From the NCBI GenBank assembly GCA_946621895.1, contig CAMOOZ010000292.1, forward strand, positions 1-8,874: a DNA stretch of 8,874 bases. Reading direction: 5' to 3'. How positions within the stretch are numbered: the stretch's first letter is position 1; every line of letters begins with the position of its first letter. Below, piece by piece: positions 1-6,611 of the stretch. The position numbers and the translations under genes are program-made. This stretch comes from an uncultured Lachnospiraceae bacterium. GTDB taxonomy: Bacteria; Bacillota_A; Clostridia; Lachnospirales; Lachnospiraceae. The notes beneath the pieces were generated by a model that was not told where the DNA came from, searched no databases, and saw only the letters and a program-made list of their open reading frames with translations.

Positions 1-1
1 C

Positions 2-1546
2 AGATCATCCGAAACAATATCGAACGATGCGAAATCGTATGATACAAAATCAAACGATATAAGACCGATTGATACAGAAACATGCGCCTCTGCAGTGCAG
101 CCATATGCCGATCATCCTGTCCGCCATGTCATTTCGGAAGCTTCAGCCGATATTGTATCGGATATTGTATCGGAAGTTTCGGGTGATATTGTACAGGAAG
201 CCCGCTCCGCGCCACTGTCCGAAGAGGAGGTGATCGCCAGAATGGGAAAGCTTGGGGATACGCCCTTTGTGCTGGAGCACTGCAGCGTAAAAATGACAGG
301 CGAATGCTTTATGCCGGCCGCAGCGCTGAACCGCCTGAGGAGAGACGCGGCAACCAGGCTGCTGGAGAAGCTGCTGCCGAAGCGGATGTTGAAAAAATCA
401 TGCGATATACAATCACTTGATGTTTCAGAAGAGAGGGGATCGTTTTTTCCTCAACCGGACGGAGACGGAGCTTCCCCGGCAGGACCGGGGACAAATGACA
501 CAGGTTCCTCCATCGAAAGCAGGGCTGCGTCATCATCAGGCGGAGAATTTTCCGCTGTGCCGGATGCCGGTTTGCCCGGTAAGGATGTCAGGCGGGAAGC
601 CAGTCAGGATCATTCCGGAGCTGCGTATATGATCAGCATCAGCAATGCGGACCAGCTGAAGGCCCTCCTCCTCTCCGAAATAAAGTGCCATGCGATATTG
701 CCGTTGGCGCTGGCCGGGGAGGCAAAGCAGCTGCCCGCCTCCTTTTTTCTTTCCTTGCCCTGCATGATCCGGGAGGGTGAAGAGGAGCTGCTCCGGCGGG
801 CGCTTGACTATGCGAAAGCGCACAGGGAACAGGTTCGGGGTTTCCTGATCCGCAATCTGGAGGAAGCCGCTTTTCTGGACAGTCATTTTTCCGACGGGGC
901 GTTTCGTTGTATAATGGACCAGAGCATTTATGTCTGGAACACGGAAAGCATCCGTTTTATCCGGGAGATGTTCCCGCACCTTGCCGACGGGTTATCCTTC
1001 AGCCTTCCCCTTGAGCTTTCCGGCAGGGAGCTTACGGCGTTAAAAAGGCGCCTGAAGGGCGAGGCGCTTCTGCTCACTGTTTACGGCAGGGCGCCGCTGA
1101 TGCAGACGGCAGGCTGTCTGAAAAAAACGATGGGGAAATGTGATCACAGACCGGGGGTGCTTTCCCTGCAGGATCGTTTCGGGGCGGAATTTCCGGTGGA
1201 GGTGATCTGCGAACCCTGCGGGAACAGGATCTACAACTCTGTCCCTATGTCATTGTTTGAGGAAAGGATGCCTGAGCGGGAGGGCTTTCTTTTCCGCATC
1301 GACCTGACCCTGGAAAACGAGGCGGAAAGCCGGGAGGTCCTGAAAAAAGCCGCGGCTTTTCTTGCCGGAGGAATGGCTGGCGATCACTATGCCATTGTGG
1401 GAGAGCTTCCGGCTTCAGCGCCGAAGGCCCGGGCTGCATTTTCCCGCTCCCGAAAGGGAAAAGGGGAAAGGGAGAGGGGCGGCGCGAAAGCGGACGGCCG
1501 TTTTGCCGGCTATACCACGGGACGATGGAGAAAGGGCGCCGATTGA
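2..1546 (+). CDS. U32 family / DUF3656 protein (RlhA-like), 5'-truncated
   Basis: The frame is open from base 2 to the TGA at 1544-1546 (514 codons), so the GTG at 95 is not a real start: the gene begins left of the window and its N-terminal U32 domain is missing. The visible part opens with a repetitive linker (to ~180). The end of a DUF3656 domain follows, with the KLGDTPF motif at 248-268 and an LNRLRRDA stretch near 327-350. Next come a Gly/Ser/Pro-rich linker (~390-630) and the family's C-terminal domain with the YGRAPLM and NRIYNSVP motifs. The protein ends in TTGRWRKGAD, which resembles the usual family C-terminus. Cysteine codons at 1115, 1139, 1208 and 1217 could form a metal or Fe-S site. 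From family knowledge, U32 proteins were named collagenase-like peptidases, but E. coli RlhA, which shares U32 plus DUF3656, is needed for 5-hydroxycytidine in 23S rRNA. An RNA-hydroxylation role here is inference. Confidence 0.85.
   Translation, partial: RSSETISNDAKSYDTKSNDIRPIDTETCASAVQPYADHPVRHVISEASADIVSDIVSEVSGDIVQEARSAPLSEEEVIARMGKLGDTPFVLEHCSVKMTGECFMPAAALNRLRRDAATRLLEKLLPKRMLKKSCDIQSLDVSEERGSFFPQPDGDGASPAGPGTNDTGSSIESRAASSSGGEFSAVPDAGLPGKDVRREASQDHSGAAYMISISNADQLKALLLSEIKCHAILPLALAGEAKQLPASFFLSLPCMIREGEEELLRRALDYAKAHREQVRGFLIRNLEEAAFLDSHFSDGAFRCIMDQSIYVWNTESIRFIREMFPHLADGLSFSLPLELSGRELTALKRRLKGEALLLTVYGRAPLMQTAGCLKKTMGKCDHRPGVLSLQDRFGAEFPVEVICEPCGNRIYNSVPMSLFEERMPEREGFLFRIDLTLENEAESREVLKKAAAFLAGGMAGDHYAIVGELPASAPKARAAFSRSRKGKGERERGGAKADGRFAGYTTGRWRKGAD
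11..85 (+). repeat. Degenerate 15-bp tandem repeat inside the U32 gene
   Basis: Five consecutive 15-bp units starting at 11, 26, 41, 56 and 71 encode related pentapeptides (ETISN, DAKSY, DTKSN, then two more that start with Asp). Most units begin with GAT and have an A-rich centre. The stretch is clearly more AT-rich than the rest of the gene. The repeat is in frame, so unit gain or loss would keep the reading frame. It may continue left of the window. Confidence 0.6.
137..208 (+). repeat. Degenerate 12-bp tandem repeat inside the U32 gene
   Basis: Six 12-bp units start at 137, 149, 161, 173, 185 and 197. The units at 149 and 161 are identical (GATATTGTATCG), and the one at 185 differs only in its last three bases (GATATTGTACAG). 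The units at 137, 173 and 197 begin GAAG and form a second, looser type. The encoded tetrapeptides include DIVS, DIVS, EVSG and DIVQ. The last units merge into the conserved DUF3656 sequence, which suggests that the repeat grew out of domain-edge codons. Confidence 0.65.
1527..1536 (+). promoter_or_regulatory. Ribosome binding site for the SEDS-PBP gene
   Basis: GGAGAAAGGG lies inside the end of the U32 gene and is the only purine-rich Shine-Dalgarno-like stretch near the junction. It ends 11 nt before the TTG at 1548, which supports TTG as the start. An ATT at 1542 would be better spaced, but it is a very rare start codon. Confidence 0.5.
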
Positions 1547-1547
1547 A

Positions 1548-4268
1548 TTGAGACTTGCTTATCTTCGTGAAATTTCAAAATATCTGATCGTGGCCTTCGG
1601 GGCGTTTTATGTGTTCGCGGCTTATGCCGCGCTGGCCTTCAGGCGCCATTCCAACTCCCCCTGGCTTTTGGGCGTTCAGTTTTTGCTGGGCGTCTGTGCC
1701 AGAGCGTTTGGCTATCTGGCCATGTATTCCGCTTCGGGAGAGTTAAACTATCTTTTTGCCGCGGCCTTTGCGGAGATCATCATCTTTGCCGGCTATTTTC
1801 TTTTCCGGATGCTTTTGCCCATGGGGGATGCCCAGCTGCTGCAGGATCTTTCGATGCTTTTGGGGATCGGGCTGATGATGGTCACCCGTCTCAGCTTCGG
1901 ACGGGGAATGCGGCAGATCTTTTTTACCCTGATCGCGTTTGTCTTTGCGCTTGCGCTGCCCTGGCTTTATCCCAGAATGAAGCGGATCAGCCTTCTGCCC
2001 TACGGCATCGGTGTGCTGAACATCCTGCTCCTCAGCCTGGTGCTCGTGCAGGGGGCGAAGATTCATGGCTCCAAGCTGAACTTTTCCCTGATGGGCTTCA
2101 CTTTTCAGCCCAGTGAGCTGGCAAAGCTCCTGTTTATCTTTTTCCTGGCGGGAGTCTATCTGCGAAAGCCGAAGCTTGCGGAATTTCTGCTGATCGGCAT
2201 GATCTGCGCGCTCCATGTGCTGATCCTGGTCTTTTCGAGGGATCTGGGCGGGGCGCTGATCTTTTTTGTCGTCTACAGCCTCATGACCCTGTTTTATCTG
2301 AGGCGCCCCTCGGTGCTGATCCCGCTGGGAGCGGGGGGGTGTCTCGCCGCGTTTCTGGCCTGGCGCCTGTTCACCCATGTCCAGGTCCGGGTCAGGGCCT
2401 TTCTGGATCCCTGGAGTGTCATCGATAACGAAGGCTTTCAATTATCCCAGTCCCTTTTTGCGATCTGCTCCGGCGGTGTCTTCGGGCTGGGGCTGCTGCA
2501 GGGGAATCCCAGAGACATCCCCTATGTGGACACGGATTTTGTCTTCTCCGCCATCGCGGAGGAGCTGGGGCTCCTGTTTGGAATACTGCTGTTATTGATC
2601 TGCCTTCATGTGTTTCTTGTCTCTCTGCGGATCGCCTTTCACAGCGCCGATATGTTCGGGCGTTATTTTGCCTTTGGCCTGGGGGTCTGTTATCTGTTTC
2701 AGGTGTTATTGACGGTGGGGGGAGGCGTCAGGTTCATTCCGCTCACCGGGGTCACGCTGCCGCTGATCAGCTATGGGGGAAGCTCGCTCATCACCACTGT
2801 GCTGATGTTCGGCTTCCTCTATACGGTTTCCGCCGGGAAGGTCCAGCCCCTGACGGATGTGGTCCGGGTAAGGATCATCAGAGCCATGGCCGTGCTTTCT
2901 GTTCTGGTCATCACGGTGCTTTCCGTGTACACGGCGGCATACTGTTATCAGAATTATCAGCCGTTACTAAATAACAACTATAACGGCAGGCAGCGCATCC
3001 TGATCAGACAGAATACCCGCGGACGGATCCTTTCCGGCGGCGGGGAGGTGCTTGCCCAGACTGTCCGGGATGCGGAGGGGAACGAGTCCCGGGAATATCC
3101 CTACGGCGCGCTTTTTGCCCATGTGGTCGGCTACAATACCAGGGGGAGGATGGGACTGGAAAATGATTACAACTATTATCTGATCACCTCGGATATTTCC
3201 ATCGGGAAAAAGATCGCGCTGGAGGAGGCTGGGGAGAAATTGCCCGCAGACGATATTTATACAACGCTGGATGTGAAGCTGCAGGAGGTGGCTTCCAGGG
3301 CGATGGGGGTTTACCAGGGCGCGGCCATCGTGAGCGATCCGAAGACGGGCGCCATCCTGGCCATGGTCTCAAAGCCGGATTTTAATCCCGGGGAGATCCC
3401 GGCGATCTGGAATGACCTGATCAGCAATAAGGAGGATTCCCGTCTGGTCAACCGGGCTTCCTCGGGCCTTTATCCCCCGGGCTCCACCTTCAAGATCCTG
3501 ACGGCCCTCGAGTATTACCGGGAGAATCCGGATTCTTTTCGCGATTATCGCTATAACTGCAGCGGCCGCTTTACGGCGGAGGGCAGCACGATCAGCTGTT
3601 TCCACGGCACAAGCCACGGAAAGGTGGATTTCTTCACGAGCTTCGCGAAATCCTGCAATTCCAGCTTCGCGAACATCGGCCATTCCCTGGATCGGGAAAG
3701 CTTTCGGAAAACGCTGGAGCAGTGCCTGTTCAACAAGGACCTGCCGGGAAGCGTTTCCGCGAAAAGCAGCACGGTGGTCGTGGATGAGGGGATCAGCGAG
3801 GATGAGATGCTGCAGACCTCCATCGGACAGGGAAAGACGCAGATCACGCCGCTGCATTTAAACCTGATCACCCAGGCGATCGCAAACGGCGGCAGCTTCC
3901 ATGCCCCCTGCCTGGTGAGCCGGGTGGAAAACGCTGAGGGGAAGATCGTCCGGGACTTTACGCCGGATAAAGGCAATGCTATCATGAGTGAGCCTGAGGC
4001 AATGCTGCTGACGGAAATGATGACGGCGGTCGTGGAGGAGGGCACCGGGAAAAAGCTCTCCGGTCTCAGCTATTCCGCCGCCGGCAAGACCGGCTCCGCG
4101 GAATACGGGACAAACAAGGGAGATTCCCATGCCTGGTTTACGGGCTTCGCCCCGGCTGAGGATCCGGAGCTCGTCGTGACCGTCATCATTGAGGGGGCGG
4201 GCAGCGGCAGCGACCATGCCGTGCCCATCGCGAAAAGGATCTTCGACGCGTATTTTGGGGTTGATTGA
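1548..4268 (+). CDS. SEDS glycosyltransferase fused to class B penicillin-binding protein
   Basis: One 906-residue frame joins two peptidoglycan enzymes. Residues ~12-430 are a polytopic SEDS (FtsW/RodA/SpoVE) polymerase that extends glycan strands from lipid II. It has about a dozen hydrophobic segments, PSELAKL at 188-194, RDLGGA at 231-236, TDF with the probable catalytic Asp330 before an EELG motif, and SYGGSS at 408-413. A further membrane segment (~444-468) leads into an extracellular class B transpeptidase with a short N-terminal pedestal like mycobacterial PbpA. Its catalytic motifs are STFK (Ser646, Lys649), SCN (702-704) and KTG (847-849). Both enzymes look intact. SEDS C-termini and PBP N-termini are both cytoplasmic, so the fusion is topologically sensible. 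An ATG at 1362 would overlap the U32 gene by 185 bp with an uncharacteristic basic leader, so the TTG at 1548, 1 nt after the U32 stop, is preferred. The role (elongation, division or sporulation) cannot be decided from sequence alone. Confidence 0.93.
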   Translation: MRLAYLREISKYLIVAFGAFYVFAAYAALAFRRHSNSPWLLGVQFLLGVCARAFGYLAMYSASGELNYLFAAAFAEIIIFAGYFLFRMLLPMGDAQLLQDLSMLLGIGLMMVTRLSFGRGMRQIFFTLIAFVFALALPWLYPRMKRISLLPYGIGVLNILLLSLVLVQGAKIHGSKLNFSLMGFTFQPSELAKLLFIFFLAGVYLRKPKLAEFLLIGMICALHVLILVFSRDLGGALIFFVVYSLMTLFYLRRPSVLIPLGAGGCLAAFLAWRLFTHVQVRVRAFLDPWSVIDNEGFQLSQSLFAICSGGVFGLGLLQGNPRDIPYVDTDFVFSAIAEELGLLFGILLLLICLHVFLVSLRIAFHSADMFGRYFAFGLGVCYLFQVLLTVGGGVRFIPLTGVTLPLISYGGSSLITTVLMFGFLYTVSAGKVQPLTDVVRVRIIRAMAVLSVLVITVLSVYTAAYCYQNYQPLLNNNYNGRQRILIRQNTRGRILSGGGEVLAQTVRDAEGNESREYPYGALFAHVVGYNTRGRMGLENDYNYYLITSDISIGKKIALEEAGEKLPADDIYTTLDVKLQEVASRAMGVYQGAAIVSDPKTGAILAMVSKPDFNPGEIPAIWNDLISNKEDSRLVNRASSGLYPPGSTFKILTALEYYRENPDSFRDYRYNCSGRFTAEGSTISCFHGTSHGKVDFFTSFAKSCNSSFANIGHSLDRESFRKTLEQCLFNKDLPGSVSAKSSTVVVDEGISEDEMLQTSIGQGKTQITPLHLNLITQAIANGGSFHAPCLVSRVENAEGKIVRDFTPDKGNAIMSEPEAMLLTEMMTAVVEEGTGKKLSGLSYSAAGKTGSAEYGTNKGDSHAWFTGFAPAEDPELVVTVIIEGAGSGSDHAVPIAKRIFDAYFGVD

Positions 4269-5252
4269 ATGGCTTTGTTTCTCACGGTCTTAAAGGTCAT
4301 CGGGATCATACTGCTGGTGCTTTTGGGAGTGCTCCTTTTGGCCCTCCTGCTGGTGCTTTTTGTCCCGGCGCGCTACAAGGTGAAGCTTCTGGGGAACGGC
4401 TCCCTGAAAGAGCCTGAGGTGCGCGGGCGCCTGAGCTTTCTCTGGTTTGTGCTGCGGGCCAGAGTGGATTATCCCGGCGAGAGGCTTTACTGCGTCCGGT
4501 TTTTCGGTTTTCCCATCCTGAAAGACGGGGAAGAGGAGAAAGCAGAGCCTTCGCTGGAAACAGAAGGGACCTTGGCCGATGGCAGCGCAGCTGCGGATAG
4601 CAGGCAGGCTGCTAAGGCGGATCCGGCTGACAGGCTTTCCCCGGATGGATGTGGGGAGCTTTCCGACGGCGCGGATCAGGAGACCGATCCGGCTGTGCCT
4701 TCCCCGGCGCCGAAGACGGATTTTACCCATGGTGACCCGGTCTATCGGACGCCGGAGGAGCAGGAATGGGGCTGGAAAGCGCCTGGAGGAGAGCCCTCCT
4801 TTGCCCGGGAATGGAAAACCTGCTCCGCCTATTCCAAAATCCGGGCGCTTTGTGGTAGAATAAAAGGGTTATATGAGCGGCTCCGGACGCTTTTTTCGCT
4901 GCTGGGAAAGGAGTCCACGAAGGAGGCGGGAAGGGAACTGCTTTTCCGCACAAGGAAGATCCTGTGGTCCGTCAGGCCCCGGAGGCTGGAGGGAGAGGTC
5001 TCCCTCGGACTTTCCGATCCTGCCGCCACCGGCATTCTTTTCGGAGCTCTTGCCCTGCTGGATACGGACCGCCTGAATGCCGATCCTGATTTTGATCAGG
5101 AGAGGTTTTCCGGAGAAGTCTCCATCAGGGGGAGAGTAATATGCGGAGTCGTGCTTTATCATGTGCTGCGGCTGATCCTGAAGCCGGAGGTGCGGAGCTT
5201 TTGGGAAGAGTTTTCCCGCTGGAATAAAGAAAGGGAGCAGGAGAATGTCTGA
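4269..5252 (+). CDS. DUF2953 family membrane-anchored protein (YtfI-like)
   Basis: This 327-residue protein starts at the ATG directly following the previous stop (0 nt gap), with only a weak GGGG at 4257-4260 as ribosome binding site, so coupling is likely. Residues ~7-32 form one strong hydrophobic helix, followed by VPARYKVKL and a predicted beta-rich DUF2953 core (RFFGFPILKD near residues 72-82). The C-terminal core carries GLSDPAATG and ends in a charged tail. Between ~83 and ~175 lies an acidic Ala/Asp/Pro/Glu-rich stretch that looks disordered and makes the protein longer than I expect for the family; GATCCGGCTG occurs twice in it (4620-4629, 4686-4695). The function of DUF2953 is unknown. 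In B. subtilis the homologue ytfI sits beside ytfJ, and the same pairing is seen here, which supports a sporulation link. Confidence 0.8.
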   Translation: MALFLTVLKVIGIILLVLLGVLLLALLLVLFVPARYKVKLLGNGSLKEPEVRGRLSFLWFVLRARVDYPGERLYCVRFFGFPILKDGEEEKAEPSLETEGTLADGSAAADSRQAAKADPADRLSPDGCGELSDGADQETDPAVPSPAPKTDFTHGDPVYRTPEEQEWGWKAPGGEPSFAREWKTCSAYSKIRALCGRIKGLYERLRTLFSLLGKESTKEAGRELLFRTRKILWSVRPRRLEGEVSLGLSDPAATGILFGALALLDTDRLNADPDFDQERFSGEVSIRGRVICGVVLYHVLRLILKPEVRSFWEEFSRWNKEREQENV

Positions 5253-5658
5253 TACCAGTCAGTTTGCGAATATTGTGGAATCACTGTTTACCGGAATGAA
5301 CGCCGTGGCTTCCGCCAGAACCGTGGTGGGGGATCCCATCGTAATGGGGGACACGACGATCCTGCCCCTCACAGAGATCTCCTTCGGCATTGGCGCAGGC
5401 AATGGCCGGGCGGAGAAAAAGAACACCGGAAAGGGAGCCATCGGCGGAAAGATCACTCCGGTGGCGGTGCTGGTGGTTCGTCCGGGTTCCGTCAGGCTGG
5501 TCAGCGTGAAGGGTCAGGATGCCATCGCGAAGGTGCTGGATATGGTGCCTGATGTGCTGGAAAAGCTGGGGGGAAAAAAGAACGGAGAGGAGAATCAGCC
5601 CACGGGAGAGGAAGCGCTGAATGAGGCCTTTCCCGAGAGGAAAAAGGATATCAGATGA
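5245..5658 (+). CDS. ytfJ: GerW family sporulation protein YtfJ
   Basis: The 137-residue product matches the YtfJ/GerW family. It begins with FANIVESLFTGMNAVA, has a central GDPIVMGDTTILPLTEISFG block and a Gly-rich segment, then an AIGGKITPVAVLVV strand region, and ends with a charged tail. No signal peptide or membrane segment is visible. Length is close to family norms. The ATG overlaps the end of the DUF2953 gene by 8 bp and follows a purine-rich AGGGAGCAGGAG stretch (5232-5243). From family knowledge, B. subtilis GerW is a spore protein reported to be needed for normal nutrient germination. Its presence implies an endospore former. No sporulation-specific promoter is evident directly upstream; it appears to be read from the operon. 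Confidence 0.9.
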   Translation: MSDTSQFANIVESLFTGMNAVASARTVVGDPIVMGDTTILPLTEISFGIGAGNGRAEKKNTGKGAIGGKITPVAVLVVRPGSVRLVSVKGQDAIAKVLDMVPDVLEKLGGKKNGEENQPTGEEALNEAFPERKKDIR

Positions 5659-6194
5659 ACGAAGAATATCAGTTGTTACGGGAAGAGCTGATCGACTTTG
5701 AGAGGCAGGTTGAGGACTTTGAAAGGCTGGTGGAGGAGGCCGCCGGGAAAGAAGAACTGCTGAAATTAAAAAAATGGCTGTTTGCGGAGAATATCCGTAT
5801 CCTGGAGGAAAAAAAGCGCCTGGAGGCGCTGCTGGAGCAGGTGGCCGCAGACAAGGCGAAGCTCACCCAGGATAACGCCTATTTTGATAAAAAGATGGCG
5901 ATCCTGAAACGGGGCTTTGATGAGCTGAACGCGGACAAAAAGCGTTTTGCCGAGGAGAAGCGCAGGGAGGAGGCCTGGCTCAGGCAGGAGAGAGAGGATC
6001 TGGTCTCCTTCGGGGATAATGTTACCGTTTTCTTTAAGGGGGTGGACAGTCCCTTCATGTTAAAGAAGCGCTACAGGGATCTGCTGAAGCTTTTCCATCC
6101 CGACAACATGGGCGGGGACCACCAGATGGTGGTGAAGATCAATCAGGAATATGAGCGATTGAAAAAGAACCTGGAGTACGGGAAGCAGGCATAA
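5655..6194 (+). CDS. Coiled-coil protein with C-terminal J domain
   Basis: This 179-residue protein starts at an ATG sharing an ATGA overlap with the ytfJ stop, with AAGGAT (5644-5649) as ribosome binding site. Residues ~4-115 are almost entirely charged heptad-like helix (Glu/Lys/Leu/Arg), predicted to form a long coiled coil. Residues ~130-179 resemble the second half of a J domain: KKRYRDLLKLFHPDN with the HPD tripeptide at 148-150, then a helix (KINQEYERLKKNL). HPD is the motif by which J proteins stimulate Hsp70 (DnaK) ATPase. The J domain is at the C-terminus, the reverse of classical DnaJ, and no Gly/Phe or zinc region exists. It is the last gene of the operon, ahead of the terminator. 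The client is unknown; recruiting DnaK to a cell-envelope or spore protein is inference. Confidence 0.8.
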   Translation: MNEEYQLLREELIDFERQVEDFERLVEEAAGKEELLKLKKWLFAENIRILEEKKRLEALLEQVAADKAKLTQDNAYFDKKMAILKRGFDELNADKKRFAEEKRREEAWLRQEREDLVSFGDNVTVFFKGVDSPFMLKKRYRDLLKLFHPDNMGGDHQMVVKINQEYERLKKNLEYGKQA

Positions 6195-6235
6195 AAAAAG
6201 AGGGTGGGGAAATCCCCCACCCTCAGATTTTTGCT
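6193..6235. terminator. Bidirectional intrinsic terminator
   Basis: GAGGGTGGGG (6200-6209) pairs perfectly with CCCCACCCTC (6215-6224) around a 5-nt loop. Rightward transcripts have a T run (6228-6232) shortly after the stem. On the minus strand the stem is followed by seven Ts (complement of 6193-6199). It sits between the convergent J-domain gene and rpmB and can end both transcripts. Confidence 0.93.
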
Positions 6236-6259
6236 CTCAACGACCCGGAAACGATCCGA

Positions 6260-6445
6260 TCAGGCCCTCTCCACCAGACCCGAACGCAGGCATCTGGTGC
6301 AGACATGAAGCTTTTTCGGCGTTCCGTTCACCTTGCATTTCACTGCCTGAATATTTGCCTTGATCATCCGATTGGATCTTCTATGGGAATGGCTGACGTT
6401 ATTGCCGAATGTGACGCCCTTTCCGCATACTGCGCATTTTGCCAT
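6260..6445 (-). CDS. rpmB: 50S ribosomal protein L28
   Basis: The 61-residue protein MAKCAVCGKG... ending CLRSGLVERA is L28 of the large ribosomal subunit. It has the N-terminal GVTFGNNVSHSHR signature and two CxxC pairs (Cys4/Cys7 and Cys49/Cys52), so it is the zinc-binding form rather than the cysteine-less paralogue used under zinc limitation. The open frame extends further upstream to 6517, but the ATG at 6445 is chosen because L28 proteins start at MAK and GGAGGT lies 5 nt before it. It is convergent with the upstream operon and divergent from the Asp23 gene, the arrangement known from Bacillus rpmB/yloU. It appears monocistronic, ending at the shared terminator. Confidence 0.97.
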   Translation of the reverse strand: MAKCAVCGKGVTFGNNVSHSHRRSNRMIKANIQAVKCKVNGTPKKLHVCTRCLRSGLVERA

Positions 6446-6450
6446 GGTAC

Positions 6451-6456
6451 ACCTCC
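6451..6456 (-). promoter_or_regulatory. rpmB ribosome binding site
   Basis: GGAGGT read on the minus strand, 5 nt upstream of the ATG at 6445. It fixes the L28 start and argues against the longer upstream frame. Confidence 0.9.
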
Positions 6457-6488
6457 GAATATAATCTGCTTTTTTGACACAACAACTT

Positions 6489-6517
6489 ATGTTAGCACTA
6501 TCCGGAAGAAAATGCAA
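6489..6517 (-). promoter_or_regulatory. Probable sigma-A promoter of rpmB
   Basis: On the minus strand, TTGCAT (complement of 6512-6517) is followed after 17 nt by TAACAT (complement of 6489-6494). Hexamers and spacing fit a housekeeping promoter, and transcription would start about 30-40 nt before the L28 ATG. A second candidate nearer the gene (TATATT at ~6458-6463) would start inside the ribosome binding site and is less likely. Confidence 0.55.
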
Positions 6518-6529
6518 TACAGGAATTGC

Positions 6530-6558
6530 TACCTTTTTTTCAAAATATAGGGTATAAT
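6530..6558 (+). promoter_or_regulatory. Probable promoter of the Asp23-fakA unit
   Basis: A perfect TATAAT lies at 6553-6558 in AT-rich DNA. No good -35 is found at 17 nt (TACCTT at 6530-6535 is poor); TTGCTA at 6526-6531 is better but 21 nt away. The -10 call is reasonable and the -35 uncertain, which may mean that activator help is needed. Predicted start is near 6565, giving a ~70-nt leader. Confidence 0.5.
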
Positions 6559-6576
6559 GTCTCTGCTTTTCATCCT

Positions 6577-6611
6577 CAGTTTCGGAACTGTCCGGAGCTG
6601 AGTCCGCCGGA
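6577..6611 (+). other. Leader with two hairpin-capable inverted repeats
   Basis: In the presumed 5' leader, CAGTT (6577-6581) pairs with AACTG (6586-6590) across a 4-nt loop. Next to it, TCCGG (6591-6595) can pair with CCGGA (6607-6611). No T run follows, so they are not terminators, and they match no riboswitch I recognise. They may only structure the leader ahead of the AAAGGA ribosome binding site (6621-6626). Confidence 0.3.

Noticed and set aside
95..97. GTG as the start of the U32 gene
   Set aside because: The frame stays open to base 2 and the visible protein begins in the middle of the family architecture, so the gene is cut by the window edge.
1..210. Short regular repeats considered as CRISPR or an origin iteron array
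   Set aside because: There are no spacers or full-length identical repeats; the periods are multiples of three inside an open coding frame, which fits a repetitive protein linker.
536..979. 147-codon minus-strand frame
   Set aside because: It is antisense to conserved U32 C-terminal sequence and shows no family features or ribosome binding site I could support.
1743..2441. 232-codon open frame on the minus strand
   Set aside because: It lies wholly opposite the SEDS domain; its Gln/Lys/Asp/His-rich product is the usual antisense image of hydrophobic membrane codons, with no recognisable domain.
3369..4217. Several 119-164-codon minus-strand frames
   Set aside because: They all lie opposite the transpeptidase domain, whose catalytic motifs are intact in the forward frame; they are shadows in GC-rich DNA.
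6446..6517. Upstream extension of rpmB by 24 codons
   Set aside because: L28 starts at MAK, and GGAGGT sits 5 nt before the ATG at 6445; the extension would cover the proposed promoter.
6305..6550. 81-codon forward frame over rpmB
   Set aside because: It is antisense to a certain L28 gene and its promoter; no ribosome binding site or homology is evident.
6557..6601. 14-codon ATG frame in the Asp23 leader, considered as a spoVM-like gene
   Set aside because: Its ATG overlaps the TATAAT box, so it would not be on the transcript, and the peptide does not resemble SpoVM.
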